From: Flavobacterium granuli
Lineage (GTDB): Bacteria; Bacteroidota; Bacteroidia; Flavobacteriales; Flavobacteriaceae
Direction of reading: 5' to 3'
DNA: 64,000 nucleotides
NCBI RefSeq assembly: GCF_900129705.1
Contig: NZ_FQWO01000002.1
Coordinates: forward strand, 310,001 to 374,000
The translations under genes were made by a program, and so were the position numbers. The notes under the pieces were generated by a model. It made no database searches and was not told the DNA's origin. It saw nothing but the letters and a program-made list of their open reading frames with translations. How positions within the stretch are numbered: the stretch's first letter is position 1; every line of letters begins with the position of its first letter. Positions 25,486-34,758 of the stretch are shown here, piece by piece.

Positions 25486-26700
25486 TTAAGATAACATGGT
25501 TTTGGCTCTTTTAACTGCTTCGACCATCAAATCAATTTCTTCTTTGGTATTGTAAAAAGCAAATGAGGCTCTAATGGTTCCTGGGATACAGAAAAAATTC
25601 ATTATCGGTTGGGTACAATGGTGCCCTGTTCGTACCGCTATTCCCAATTTGTCAATAATGGTGCCAATATCATATGGATGAATTCCTTCAATATTGAATG
25701 AAATTACCGAAGTTTTTTCGTTGGCAGTTCCAATGATTTTCAAGCCTTCAATTTCTAAAAGACGTTGTGTTCCGTATTCCAGTAACTCTAATTCTTGTTT
25801 TTGAATGTTCTCAAAACCAATGGAATTCATATAATCGATTGCTGTTCCCAGTACAATTCCTCCGGCAATATTAGGCGTTCCGGCTTCAAATTTATGAGGC
25901 AATTCAGCATAGGTTGTTTTTTCAAAAGTTACTTCCTTGATCATCTCCCCGCCGCCTTGATAAGGAGGCAATTTATTCAGCCAAGCTTCTTTTCCGTATA
26001 AAATTCCGGTACCCGTTGGCCCGCACATTTTATGTCCAGAAAAAACATAAAAATCACAGTCCAAAGCTTGAACGTCCGGTTTCAAATGCGGTACAGCTTG
26101 CGCTCCATCAATCAAAATGGCAGCACCAACTTCGTGTGCCTTATCGATCATGTACTTGATGGGATTGATGGTTCCCAGTGCATTTGAAATGTGATTTACT
26201 GTCACAATTTTGGTTTTGTCTGACAACAATTGGTCATATTCTGCCATAATCAATTCGCCTTTGTCATTCATGGGAATGACTTTTAGCGTCGCGCCAGTTT
26301 TCTCGCACAGCATTTGCCAAGGCACAATATTGCTGTGATGTTCTAATGCCGAAACGATCACTTCATCGCCCGCTTTTAAAATCGAGGCAAATCCGTTGGC
26401 AACTAAATTAATCCCAAAAGTAGTTCCTGAAGTAAATAATACTTCATGGGAAAATTTGGCATTAATGTGATTTTGCATTTTCACGCGGGATTCCTCATAA
26501 GCATCTGTAGCCAGCTGGCTTAAAGTATGTACGCCACGGTGAATGTTGGCATTGATTTCTTGGTAATATTTGGAGATAGCATCAATGACCACTTGTGGTT
26601 TTTGTGATGTGGCTCCGTTATCGAAATAAACTAATGATTTGCCGTTTACTTTTTGAGAGAGTATCGGAAAATCGGCTCTTATTTTTTGAATGTCTAGCAT
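25486..26700 (-). CDS. sufS: Cysteine desulfurase SufS
   Basis: 404 residues, the normal length. Motifs: the PLP-contacting LEHHSNIVPWQ (about 122), IDGAQAVPH (about 200), the PLP lysine in FSGHKMCGPTG (K224), and the catalytic Cys in RTGHHCTQP (C362). The short loop around RTGHHC is the SufS (group II) type, which needs SufE for full activity; sufE lies downstream. It removes sulfur from cysteine as persulfide for Fe-S clusters. In this window sufS is cut off from sufABCD by an opposite-strand gene and has its own -7 element (26725-26732), so it must be transcribed separately. Confidence 0.97.
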   Translation of the reverse strand: MLDIQKIRADFPILSQKVNGKSLVYFDNGATSQKPQVVIDAISKYYQEINANIHRGVHTLSQLATDAYEESRVKMQNHINAKFSHEVLFTSGTTFGINLVANGFASILKAGDEVIVSALEHHSNIVPWQMLCEKTGATLKVIPMNDKGELIMAEYDQLLSDKTKIVTVNHISNALGTINPIKYMIDKAHEVGAAILIDGAQAVPHLKPDVQALDCDFYVFSGHKMCGPTGTGILYGKEAWLNKLPPYQGGGEMIKEVTFEKTTYAELPHKFEAGTPNIAGGIVLGTAIDYMNSIGFENIQKQELELLEYGTQRLLEIEGLKIIGTANEKTSVISFNIEGIHPYDIGTIIDKLGIAVRTGHHCTQPIMNFFCIPGTIRASFAFYNTKEEIDLMVEAVKRAKTMLS

Positions 26701-26724
26701 AATTATTTAGAAAAATTCTAAATA

Positions 26725-26732
26725 CAAAAGTA
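26725..26732 (-). promoter_or_regulatory. -7 element (TACTTTTG) of the sufS transcript
   Basis: On the minus strand, a perfect TAnnTTTG word lies 25 bp before the sufS start. It supports an independent promoter for sufS-lipoprotein-sufE, now that a divergent gene separates them from sufD. Confidence 0.55.
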
Positions 26733-26879
26733 CTAAAATTATGCGATTAAGAAATTAAGAAAATTAAGTTTTTAGCAGATTATTGGTCTGATTTAGACTC
26801 TTGAATCAAGATTTCTGCAATTATCGATTATTTCTCCGTTTTGAAATGTTTTTAATAAATTGCATAAAAATACTTTCAG

Positions 26880-28226
26880 ATGAAAAAAATATTCAAAATC
26901 ATTGGTTTGGCTTCTTTTATTGGTGTTTTCTATATTGGGTTTTCGACCTATCCCAAACTGGATTTGATTTCCGGATTTTCGGCCAAAAGTGTTGCTTCGG
27001 GGCATTTTATCGACCATCGTTCACTTGAAATGATTGAGAAAGGCGATAATGATATCGATATGATTGATTTGGCCAAAAACAACATAGATGAAGACGGAAA
27101 GTTTGCCACCGCTTCTGTTTATGGTCTCAAAAAGCGAAAAGCAATTTATCGAGACGGTTTAGGTGCAACTTTAATCAATGATGATTTTGATTTGACAAAG
27201 CCTTATTTGGTTCCAAAAAGAACGAAGTTGGATAACAATTTACCCTTTCCTTATGGAAATAAGGATCCTATGGATACTGTTTTTGCTAACATTGATTATA
27301 ACAAATTGAATGCGGCTGTGGCCAATGCTTTTGATGTAAAGGGCAAAAAAGACAAGCGAACGCGTTCTCTGTTGGTGGTTTATAAGGATAAGATTATTGC
27401 TGAAAAGTATGACACCGGTTTTGATAAAGACAGTAAAATTCTGGGTTGGTCGATGACTAAAAGTATTACGGCAACTTTATTTGGAATACTTCAAAAACAG
27501 GGTAAATATGATATTTATAAATCGACACCCATTAGCGAATGGCAAAATGACGAGCGCAAAAAAATTACGACAAACGATCTGATTCACATGAATTCCGGGT
27601 TGGAATGGGAAGAAAATTACAATACGATTTGTGATGCGACCAAAATGCTTTTTCTATCGGAAAATATGGGACGAGTGCAACTGGAAAAGCAGGCGGTATT
27701 TAAACCGAATACGCATTGGAACTATTCTTCCGGAACGACTAATTTATTGTCTTACATTTTAAGAAATCAGTTTAAGACACATCAGGAATATTTGGATTTT
27801 TGGTACTCCGCTTTGATAGATAAAATAGGGATGAATTCCATGATTGTTGAAACGGATATGGCGGGGAATTATGTAGGTTCGTCTTATGGTTGGGCGACCA
27901 CTCGTGACTGGGCCAAATTCGGTTTGTTGTACCTGCACAAAGGAAATTGGAATGGAGAACAATTATTTGAGGAAAGTTGGGCTGCTTATGTTGCGACTCC
28001 TACCAAGGGTTCCAAAGGAGATTATGGCGGACATTTTTGGCTCAATGCCGGTGGAAGATATCCGGATGCGCCAAAGGATTTGTATTCGGCAAATGGCTAT
28101 CAAGGGCAAAAAGTATTTATTATTCCTTCGCTTGATTTAGTGATTGTGCGAATGGGTTTGACCGAAGATGCCAAGTTTGATGTCAACGGAATGTTGAAAG
28201 GGATAATTGGGAGTTTGAAAAAGTAG
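26880..28226 (+). CDS. Serine hydrolase, class C beta-lactamase-related
   Basis: 448 residues. An N-terminal hydrophobic segment (LASFIGVFYIGFSTY) is either an uncleaved anchor or a signal. The beta-lactamase/PBP fold has SMTK (S-x-x-K, about 196-199), the Tyr motif in WNYSSGT (Y-S-S, about 280), and the late GGHFWLN in place of KTG. These are the DD-peptidase/esterase-type (class C related, PF00144) positions. It is probably a periplasmic peptidase or esterase. It lies on the plus strand inside the suf cluster, divergent from sufS and convergent with sufD, and a palindrome fills the 3' gap, so an insertion into the operon is likely. Confidence 0.88.
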   Translation: MKKIFKIIGLASFIGVFYIGFSTYPKLDLISGFSAKSVASGHFIDHRSLEMIEKGDNDIDMIDLAKNNIDEDGKFATASVYGLKKRKAIYRDGLGATLINDDFDLTKPYLVPKRTKLDNNLPFPYGNKDPMDTVFANIDYNKLNAAVANAFDVKGKKDKRTRSLLVVYKDKIIAEKYDTGFDKDSKILGWSMTKSITATLFGILQKQGKYDIYKSTPISEWQNDERKKITTNDLIHMNSGLEWEENYNTICDATKMLFLSENMGRVQLEKQAVFKPNTHWNYSSGTTNLLSYILRNQFKTHQEYLDFWYSALIDKIGMNSMIVETDMAGNYVGSSYGWATTRDWAKFGLLYLHKGNWNGEQLFEESWAAYVATPTKGSKGDYGGHFWLNAGGRYPDAPKDLYSANGYQGQKVFIIPSLDLVIVRMGLTEDAKFDVNGMLKGIIGSLKK

Positions 28227-28244
28227 CCTTTAAATAAAATAGAA

Positions 28245-28277
28245 AACCCTTTCAGAGTTTTAAACTCTGAAAGGGTT
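28245..28277. repeat. Perfect 33-bp palindrome, family copy 1
   Basis: AACCCTTTCAGAGTTT, one central T, then its exact reverse complement. It lies in the 75-bp gap between the convergent serine hydrolase and sufD genes, and a related palindrome lies at 63423-63455. It could act as a bidirectional terminator, although no T run follows. Confidence 0.85.
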
Positions 28278-28301
28278 GCTAAACTTCTTTCTTAGTAAGA
28301 T

Positions 28302-29618
28302 TTACAAGTCAAATCCCAATTTCACGCCTAATTTATTGGCGATAATTGTAGTAATTCTTTGTTTTAATTCCGGTATTTTGATGTTTTCAATAACGGCATT
28401 TGAGAATGCATACATCAATAAAGCTTTGGCTTCTTTCTTAGGGATTCCACGTTGTTGCATGTAGAACATGGCGGTTTCGTCCAACTGGCCTATGGTGCAT
28501 CCGTGAGAACATTTTACGTCATCGGCAAAAATTTCCAATTGTGGTTTTGCGTTTATTGTCGCTTTGTCGCTCAATAGGATGTTGTTGCTTTTTTGGAAAG
28601 CATTTGTTTTTTGAGCTTCTTTTTCTACAAAAACTTTTCCGTTGAAAACACCTGTGGAACGATCGGAAAAGATTCCTTTGTAATCTTGGAAACTTTCACA
28701 GTTTGGAGTTGCATGGTTGACCAAAGTGTAATGATCTACGTGTTGCTTTTCGCCAATAATGGTGATTCCGTTCAGGGTGCTTGTCAATCTTTCACCAAAA
28801 TGGTAAAAATTCAAGTTGTTTCTGGTTAAGTTTCCTCCAAAAGAGAAGGTATGAACTGAAACGTGACTTTCCTGTTTTTGAGAAACGTAAGTATTGTCTA
28901 TAAGATTGGCCTGTAGATTGTCATTTTGAATCTTGTAATAATCTACAATGGCACGTTTTTGGGCAAAAATCTCGGTAACTGAATTGGTTAAAACAGGATT
29001 TTCGCTTAAACTTTGATGACGCTCGATGATTTGTACATGAGAATTTTCTCCTACAATCACTAAGTTTCTTGGTTGTACCATCAATGCTGCTTCGTTTCCT
29101 GTTGAGAAATACATAATCTCAATAGGCTTGTCGGCTACTTTACTTTTTGGGATGTTGATGTATGCTCCTTCATTGGCGAAAGCCGTATTCAACGAAGTCA
29201 AACTGTCGTCTTTCTTGGCAATTTGGTTGAAGTAGGCATCAATAATCATCTTGTATTTTGGTTTGGTCAATGCCGAGGCCATCAAACAAACATCAATTCC
29301 TTCATGAGTTGTTGAAGATAGATGAGAGCTAAAAACACCGTCAATAAAGACTACTTTATAGGTGTCTATTTCGTGTAAAAAATATTTTTTTACATCTGAA
29401 TACTGAATGTTGCTTTCTGCTTTTGGAAAAACGGTAAAGTCATTTTTTAGGATGGCATTTAGCGAAGTGTATTTCCAAGCTTCTTCTTTTTTTGTTGGGA
29501 AACCTTTATTTTCAAAGTTTTTTATCGCTTCTGTGCGTACATCATGAAGTTCAGAGTGAACATCGATGCGCTCTTCAAAAGCCATAAAAGACGATAGTAA
29601 TTTTTCTTTTAAATCCAT
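28302..29618 (-). CDS. sufD: Fe-S cluster assembly protein SufD
   Basis: 438 residues. It has the SufB/SufD beta-helix signature: the N-terminal GFPTKKEEAWKYTSL helix, the middle strands (MYFSTGNEAALMVQPRNLVIVGENS, VQIIERHQ) and the C-terminal motif VKCSHGCTIGQLDETAMFYMQQRGIPKKEAKALL, shown here in part. The last segment contains the conserved C and H of the SufB-SufD interface. It forms the SufBC2D scaffold with SufB and SufC, on which clusters are built. It is the last gene of sufA-B-C-D. A 67-bp word-repeat spacer separates it from sufC. Confidence 0.95.
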   Translation of the reverse strand: MDLKEKLLSSFMAFEERIDVHSELHDVRTEAIKNFENKGFPTKKEEAWKYTSLNAILKNDFTVFPKAESNIQYSDVKKYFLHEIDTYKVVFIDGVFSSHLSSTTHEGIDVCLMASALTKPKYKMIIDAYFNQIAKKDDSLTSLNTAFANEGAYINIPKSKVADKPIEIMYFSTGNEAALMVQPRNLVIVGENSHVQIIERHQSLSENPVLTNSVTEIFAQKRAIVDYYKIQNDNLQANLIDNTYVSQKQESHVSVHTFSFGGNLTRNNLNFYHFGERLTSTLNGITIIGEKQHVDHYTLVNHATPNCESFQDYKGIFSDRSTGVFNGKVFVEKEAQKTNAFQKSNNILLSDKATINAKPQLEIFADDVKCSHGCTIGQLDETAMFYMQQRGIPKKEAKALLMYAFSNAVIENIKIPELKQRITTIIANKLGVKLGFDL

Positions 29619-29624
29619 TTTTGG

Positions 29625-29685
29625 TAGTTATGAGTTATGAGTTATGAGTTTTGAGTTTTGCAAACTGTAAACTGTAAACTGCAAA
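29625..29685. repeat. Low-complexity word-repeat spacer between sufC and sufD
   Basis: Three-fold GAGTTAT-type words (AGTTATGAGTTATGAGTTAT) run into AACTGTAAACTGTAAACTGC, so AGTTT/AAACT arms can pair. Similar spacers lie at 23434-23471 and 62481-62550. Confidence 0.7.
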
Positions 29686-30432
29686 CTAGTTTTCTGCTTT
29701 AATCCAGTCGTATCCTTTTTCTTCCAGCTCGTGAGCCAGTTCTTTTCCGCCAGATTTTACAATTTTACCATTGTATAATACGTGTACGAAATCAGGAACG
29801 ATATAATCTAATAATCTTTGGTAGTGTGTAATTACTACTATTGCGTTTTTGTCGTTTTTCAGTTTGTTCACACCATTAGCAACGATACGTAAGGCATCGA
29901 TGTCCAATCCAGAATCGGTTTCGTCGAGGATAGCTATTTTAGGTTCTAGCATTGCCATTTGAAAAATTTCATTACGTTTTTTTTCTCCACCAGAGAAGCC
30001 TTCGTTAAGAGAACGGGAAAGAAATTTGCGATCGATTTCTAATAATTCTGATTTTTCGCGAATTACTTTCAGCATTTCATTGGCAGGCATTTCTTCCTGT
30101 CCGTTTGCTTTTCGTGTTTCGTTGATTGCCGTTCTCATGAAGTTCGTTACAGATACTCCCGGAATTTCTACTGGATATTGGAATGAAAGAAAAACACCTT
30201 TGTGTGCTCTTTCCTCTGGCGCCAATTCACCAAGATCTTCTCCGTCTAGAACAATTTCGCCTTCGGTTACTTCGTAGTTTTCGTTTCCTGCAATGATAGA
30301 TGCTAATGTACTTTTTCCAGCACCGTTAGGTCCCATTATGGCGTGAATTTCTCCTGCTTTTACTTCAAGATTGATTCCTTTTAATATTTCTTTGTCGCCA
30401 ATAGAGGCGTGTAGATTTTTTATGCTTAACAT
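29686..30432 (-). CDS. sufC: Fe-S cluster assembly ATPase SufC
   Basis: 248 residues, an ABC-type ATPase. Walker A is GPNGAGKST (about 33-41), the Q-loop is in [12 protein letters not shown], the signature is [13 protein letters not shown] (about 144-156), Walker B is [13 protein letters not shown] (about 168-180), and the switch His is in [10 protein letters not shown]. It powers conformational change in the SufBC2D scaffold. It lies downstream of sufB by 64 bp and upstream of sufD. There is no membrane partner, consistent with a soluble ABC ATPase. Confidence 0.97.
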   Translation of the reverse strand: MLSIKNLHASIGDKEILKGINLEVKAGEIHAIMGPNGAGKSTLASIIAGNENYEVTEGEIVLDGEDLGELAPEERAHKGVFLSFQYPVEIPGVSVTNFMRTAINETRKANGQEEMPANEMLKVIREKSELLEIDRKFLSRSLNEGFSGGEKKRNEIFQMAMLEPKIAILDETDSGLDIDALRIVANGVNKLKNDKNAIVVITHYQRLLDYIVPDFVHVLYNGKIVKSGGKELAHELEEKGYDWIKAEN

Positions 30433-30496
30433 TTGTTTCTATTTTTTAAACCATTAAGGTATTAAGATTCAGTACGTTTTCTTTTGGATCTGGAAA

Positions 30497-31945
30497 TTAA
30501 CCCACACTTCCCTCAAGTGAAATTTCTAATAATTTTTGTGCTTCTACCGCAAATTCCATTGGTAACTTATTCAATACGTCTTTGCTGAAACCATTTACAA
30601 TTAAAGCAATTGCTTTCTCTGTTGGGATTCCACGTTGGTTACAATAGAAAACTTGGTCTTCACCAATTTTACTTGTTGTAGCCTCGTGTTCTACTTTGGC
30701 AGATGGGTTTTTGCTTTCGATATAAGGAAAAGTATGTGCTCCGCAATTGTTGCCCATTAATAGGGAATCACATTGCGAAAAGTTTCTGGCATTATCAGCA
30801 TTGGCGCTAATTTGTACCAAACCACGATAGCTGTTTTGAGATTGTCCCGCCGAGATACCTTTAGAAATAATGGTCGATTTAGTGTTTTTTCCTAAATGGA
30901 TCATTTTAGTTCCGGTGTCAGCTTGTTGGAAATTATTGGTTACGGCTATTGAATAAAATTCTCCTACTGAATTTTCTCCTTTTAATATAACTGAAGGATA
31001 TTTCCAGGTTACGGCAGAACCGGTTTCAACCTGTGTCCAAGAAATCTTTGCGTTTTTCTCGCAGATTCCTCTTTTAGTAACAAAATTGAAAACGCCTCCT
31101 TTACCTTCTTTATTTCCAGGATACCAGTTTTGAACGGTAGAATATTTTATTTCAGCATCGTCAAGAGCGATTAATTCTACTACGGCGGCGTGCAATTGAT
31201 TTTCATCACGACTTGGAGCAGTACAACCTTCAAGATACGATACGTAACTTCCTTCGTCGGCAATTAATAAAGTTCTTTCAAATTGACCCGTTCCGGCTTG
31301 ATTGATTCTAAAATAAGTTGAAAGTTCCATTGGACAACGAACGCCTTTTGGAATATAACAGAAAGAACCATCAGAGAATACTGCCGAATTCAAAGCAGCA
31401 TAAAAGTTGTCTTTTTGCGGAACAACTGTTCCTAAATATTTGCGAACTAATTCCGGATGTTCTTTGATGGCTTCGGAAATACTCATGAAGATAATTCCTT
31501 TTTCGCCTAATGTTTTTTTGAATGTTGTTGCAACTGAAACCGAATCGACCACAATATCCATGGCTACATTATTCATCATCTTTTGCTCATCAACAGAGAT
31601 ACCTAACTTTTTATACATTTCTAAAAGTTCAGGATCTACATCATCTAATGTTTTATTAGGATCAACCGCTTTTGGAGCTGAATAATAGGAAATGGCTTGA
31701 AAATCTGGTTTTTCATAATGAACATTTGCCCATTCAGGTTCAATCATTTCTTGCCAAGCGCGAAAAGCTTCAAGGCGCCAGTCGGTCATCCATTGTGGTT
31801 CTTCTTTTCTAAGTGAAATGGCACGGACGATATCTTCGTTTAAACCTATTGGAAAAGTGTCCGATTCCAAATTAGTATAAAATCCGTACTCGTATTCTTT
31901 AGTTTCGAGTTCGATTTTTAAATCGTCTTCGGTATATTTTGACAT
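30497..31945 (-). CDS. sufB: Fe-S cluster assembly protein SufB
   Basis: 482 residues, the usual size. Conserved stretches include [26 protein letters not shown], the [12 protein letters not shown] segment (Cys about 205), [24 protein letters not shown]-like [31 protein letters not shown] and the C-terminal [21 protein letters not shown] motif, quoted in pieces. SufB accepts sulfur from SufE and forms the nascent cluster with SufD. It lies 20 bp downstream of sufA and is transcribed from the sufA promoter. Confidence 0.97.
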   Translation of the reverse strand: MSKYTEDDLKIELETKEYEYGFYTNLESDTFPIGLNEDIVRAISLRKEEPQWMTDWRLEAFRAWQEMIEPEWANVHYEKPDFQAISYYSAPKAVDPNKTLDDVDPELLEMYKKLGISVDEQKMMNNVAMDIVVDSVSVATTFKKTLGEKGIIFMSISEAIKEHPELVRKYLGTVVPQKDNFYAALNSAVFSDGSFCYIPKGVRCPMELSTYFRINQAGTGQFERTLLIADEGSYVSYLEGCTAPSRDENQLHAAVVELIALDDAEIKYSTVQNWYPGNKEGKGGVFNFVTKRGICEKNAKISWTQVETGSAVTWKYPSVILKGENSVGEFYSIAVTNNFQQADTGTKMIHLGKNTKSTIISKGISAGQSQNSYRGLVQISANADNARNFSQCDSLLMGNNCGAHTFPYIESKNPSAKVEHEATTSKIGEDQVFYCNQRGIPTEKAIALIVNGFSKDVLNKLPMEFAVEAQKLLEISLEGSVG

Positions 31946-31965
31946 AATTTTTTATTTTAAATGTT

Positions 31966-32295
31966 TTACAAAGAGAAACTCTCTCCGCAACCACAAGTTC
32001 TGTTTGCATTTGGATTATTGAAAACAAATCCTTTTCCGTTTATTCCGCCCGAAAATTCTAATATTGTTCCGGCTAAATAAAGGAATGATTTTTTCTCTAC
32101 GGCGATGGTAATTTCGTTGTCTACGAATATCTTGTCGTCTTCGCTTTTAGTTTTGTCAAATTTTAAATCATAAGACAAACCAGAGCAACCGCCGCTTTTT
32201 ACACCCACTCTTACATAGTCAGTGCTGGCATCAAAACCGTCCTCTTTCATCAAATCGATGATTTTCTTTTTGGCAGTATCAGAAACTTTTATCAT
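31966..32295 (-). CDS. sufA: A-type Fe-S carrier SufA/HesB family
   Basis: 109 residues. All three ligand cysteines are present: VKSGGCSGLSYDL (about 37) and the C-terminal C-G-C in RTCGCGESF (about 103-105). The rest has the standard HesB/IscA beta-fold (KKSFLYLAGTILEFSGGINGKGFVFNNPNA region, in part). A-type carriers receive clusters from the scaffold and pass them to apoproteins. It is the first gene of the suf operon. A TATCTTTG -7 word lies 106 bp upstream of its start. Confidence 0.94.
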   Translation of the reverse strand: MIKVSDTAKKKIIDLMKEDGFDASTDYVRVGVKSGGCSGLSYDLKFDKTKSEDDKIFVDNEITIAVEKKSFLYLAGTILEFSGGINGKGFVFNNPNANRTCGCGESFSL

Positions 32296-32400
32296 GTGTT
32301 TGTATTGGTATTATGGGATTTGCATTGAAAATTTGATTTGAAAATCAGACCTTTCAGGAAGCTCATCGCATCGTTATATTGATTTTGTCTAAATTAACTG

Positions 32401-32408
32401 CAAAGATA
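32401..32408 (-). promoter_or_regulatory. -7 element (TATCTTTG) of the sufABCD operon
   Basis: On the minus strand, a perfect TAnnTTTG word lies about 106 bp before sufA. The leader of about 95 nt is long enough for regulation, but no IscR- or Fur-like site was recognised. Confidence 0.55.
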
Positions 32409-32482
32409 CTATATAAAAACCTTTTTCCATAATTGATAACATTTTTATAACTAATCTTGAAATAGAAAATGTCTATATTGTT

Positions 32483-32510
32483 TTGTAATTCAAAAAATAA
32501 ATTACTTTTA
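32483..32510 (+). promoter_or_regulatory. Predicted promoter of the DUF898-M48 operon
   Basis: TTG (32483-32485) and TACTTTTA (32503-32510, one mismatch to TAnnTTTG) are 17 bp apart. The start codon follows 32 bp later. Confidence 0.5.
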
Positions 32511-32542
32511 TGATTTATTAACAAGAAATAACGCTATAAAGC

Positions 32543-33502
32543 ATGAACGAACCATTAACCAGCTCAAAAAGCTATAAAATTGATTTTAACGGAAATGGAA
32601 GTGACTTTTTTGGAGTCATTATTGTCAACTGGTTATTAACAATTGTGACACTAGGTCTTTATTATCCCTGGGCAAAAGCAAAACGCCTTCAGTTTTTGTA
32701 TGGTGAAACTTCATTGAATGGAGATTCATTTTCTTTTCATGGTACGGGCAAGGAAATGTTTAAAGGATTCTTGAAAGCAATTTTGATATTTATTAGCCTT
32801 TATGGGCTGTTGGCTTTATTTATCTATTTAAAAATCCCATTTGTAGGCTTATTATTATTTTACCTGGGCTTTATCGCCATTTTACCTTTGGCAATTCATG
32901 GATCTTATCGATACAGGATGTCAAGAACATCTTGGCGAGGAATTCGTTTTGGATATAGAGGAGACAGGAATGAACTGACCAAAAATTTTTTCAAATGGAT
33001 TTTCTTTACAATTATCTCTCTTGGGCTTTATGGTTCATGGATGTCAATAAATCTCAGAAAATACCTGTTGAATAATGTTCGATTTGGTGAAATTGAAATG
33101 AATTATGAGGGAGACGGAGGGGATTATTTTATCTTAAATTTGAAGGGCTACTTCTTGACGGTGTTCACTCTTGGAATTTATGCTTTTTGGTGGCAAAAAG
33201 ATCTGTTCGAATATTATATAGACAACCTAAGTTTAAATAAAGGAAAAGATGAAATTCAATTGAATTCTACTGTAACCGGAGGCGGTTTCTTTAAATTGGC
33301 TTTTGTAAACTTATTTATTTTAATCGGTACACTGGGTCTTGGATATGCATGGGTTGTGACAAGAACGATGAAGTATATTTTTAGCAATATTGAATTAGAA
33401 GGAAATATTGATCTGGATTCGATACAACAAACAGAAGCTAATTATAAAGATGCTACAGGCGAGGATATCAGTGATTTCTTGGATTTAGATTTTGTAATGT
33501 AA
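32543..33502 (+). CDS. DUF898 (YjgN) family membrane protein
   Basis: 319 residues with about six hydrophobic segments. Three repeats of the DUF898 signature are visible, pairing FNGNGSDFFGVIIVNWLLTIVTLGLYYPWAKAKR-type units: the second near residues 130-175 (FFKWIFFTIISLGLYGSWMSINLRKYL) and the third near 190-225 (FILNLKGYFLTVFTLGIYAFW), each quoted in part. The family is inner-membrane and of unknown function. The gene is 4 bp upstream of an M48 protease gene, so the two are translationally coupled, an association also seen for yjgN homologues elsewhere. Confidence 0.88.
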   Translation: MNEPLTSSKSYKIDFNGNGSDFFGVIIVNWLLTIVTLGLYYPWAKAKRLQFLYGETSLNGDSFSFHGTGKEMFKGFLKAILIFISLYGLLALFIYLKIPFVGLLLFYLGFIAILPLAIHGSYRYRMSRTSWRGIRFGYRGDRNELTKNFFKWIFFTIISLGLYGSWMSINLRKYLLNNVRFGEIEMNYEGDGGDYFILNLKGYFLTVFTLGIYAFWWQKDLFEYYIDNLSLNKGKDEIQLNSTVTGGGFFKLAFVNLFILIGTLGLGYAWVVTRTMKYIFSNIELEGNIDLDSIQQTEANYKDATGEDISDFLDLDFVM

Positions 33503-33506
33503 TATC

Positions 33507-34574
33507 ATGAAGAATAAAACAATTGGGGTTTTTTATGATGGGAATTCTTCGGTTCCCCAGCCAATAGAATTGTCCTTCGACAAAGGAACTTCGATGTTTC
33601 ATTTTGAATTGGCTAATAACACGGCTAATAGTTGGAAATTAGAGTCTGTTTCTTTTGAAAAAAAAGGAATGGCTCTGAATCTTCAACATGGTGAAGAAAC
33701 TGTTCAGAGTATCATGGTCAAAGATTCTGATTTCATTCGGGATTTGACTGTTTTTAGAAAAAATAACGGACAACTGGATTGGTATCATAAATTATTAAAT
33801 TTAGGATTGACTTCACATGCCTTTTTTGCTTTTTTGATCATGCTGTTTATAGGATTGTCTTATGTTTATGCCATTCCTTGGGTAGCCGAAAAATCAGTGG
33901 TTTTGATTCCAGAAGATTATGACGACAAACTGGGGAGCAATTTTTTTCAGGAGAATATGTTTTTCAGTTCCGTTGATTCGGTGAAAACAGCGGCTTTGAA
34001 TGCATTTGCAAAAGAATTGAAATTAAAAAATAATAAACCGATAAAATTTACTGTGGTCGACTCGGATATTGTCAATGCTTTTGCTCTTCCTGACGGAAAT
34101 ATTGTTGTTTATCAAGGGATTTTAGACGAGATGAAGAGTTATGAAGAATTGGTGGCTCTAATTGGTCACGAAGTATCTCATGTTAATAATCGGCATTCGA
34201 TGAAAGCGATTTGCAGAAGTTTATCCGGTTATTTATTCATTTCTGCAATTTTAGGGGATGCCAATGGTATTATGGCGACTATAGGGGACAATGTGAATAG
34301 TTTGCAATCACTTTCTTTTTCCAGAGAATTTGAACATCAAGCAGATTTAGATGGTTTTGAAATTTTAGTTTCCAATGGGGTTAATCCACAAGGGATGTCT
34401 GATTTATTCAAGCGACTGCAGCAGGATAACACCATTTCGATTCCAGAGTTTTTAAGCTCGCATCCGTTAACAGAAGAACGCATAAGCTATATCGATAAGA
34501 TGATAAAAACAAGGTCTTTTGAGGCTAAGACTAATGATAAACTCAAAGGTATTTTTGAAAAATTAAAAAAGTAA
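33507..34574 (+). CDS. M48 family metalloprotease, membrane-anchored
   Basis: 355 residues. Residues 1-90 form a beta-rich cytoplasmic domain of unknown type. A membrane segment follows (FFAFLIMLFIGLSYVYAIPW, about 109-128). The M48 domain has NAFALPDGNIVV, the zinc motif HEVSH (221-225) and the third ligand E276 in REFEHQAD. The C-terminus SSHPLTEERI is typical. Relatives (BepA, LoiP, HtpX) degrade or refold misassembled envelope proteins. Coupled after a 4-bp gap to the DUF898 gene, it may process or regulate that membrane partner, or the reverse; this is an inference. Confidence 0.92.
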   Translation: MKNKTIGVFYDGNSSVPQPIELSFDKGTSMFHFELANNTANSWKLESVSFEKKGMALNLQHGEETVQSIMVKDSDFIRDLTVFRKNNGQLDWYHKLLNLGLTSHAFFAFLIMLFIGLSYVYAIPWVAEKSVVLIPEDYDDKLGSNFFQENMFFSSVDSVKTAALNAFAKELKLKNNKPIKFTVVDSDIVNAFALPDGNIVVYQGILDEMKSYEELVALIGHEVSHVNNRHSMKAICRSLSGYLFISAILGDANGIMATIGDNVNSLQSLSFSREFEHQADLDGFEILVSNGVNPQGMSDLFKRLQQDNTISIPEFLSSHPLTEERISYIDKMIKTRSFEAKTNDKLKGIFEKLKK

Positions 34575-34721
34575 CGCTACTTCAACAGAGTGACTTATTT
34601 TTATAGGTAATCCGCTGTTATTAGTGTTTTTGTTTAGTGTATAATTCGGATATATCGGGTTTTTGATTTCAAGATTCAACAATATAACAACTATTTAAGG
34701 GGGTTTTATTGTTGAATCTTT

Positions 34722-34729
34722 TATATTTG
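34722..34729 (+). promoter_or_regulatory. -7 element (TATATTTG) of the MBL gene
   Basis: A perfect TAnnTTTG word lies 29 bp before the start. No TTG was found at normal spacing. Confidence 0.45.
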
Positions 34730-34758
34730 AGGACAATTTAGTTTTAAACAATACGACC

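Noticed and set aside
26801..27028. Plus-strand frame of 75 residues at the serine hydrolase start
   Set aside because: A shadow in another frame of the real gene beginning at 26880; no independent support.
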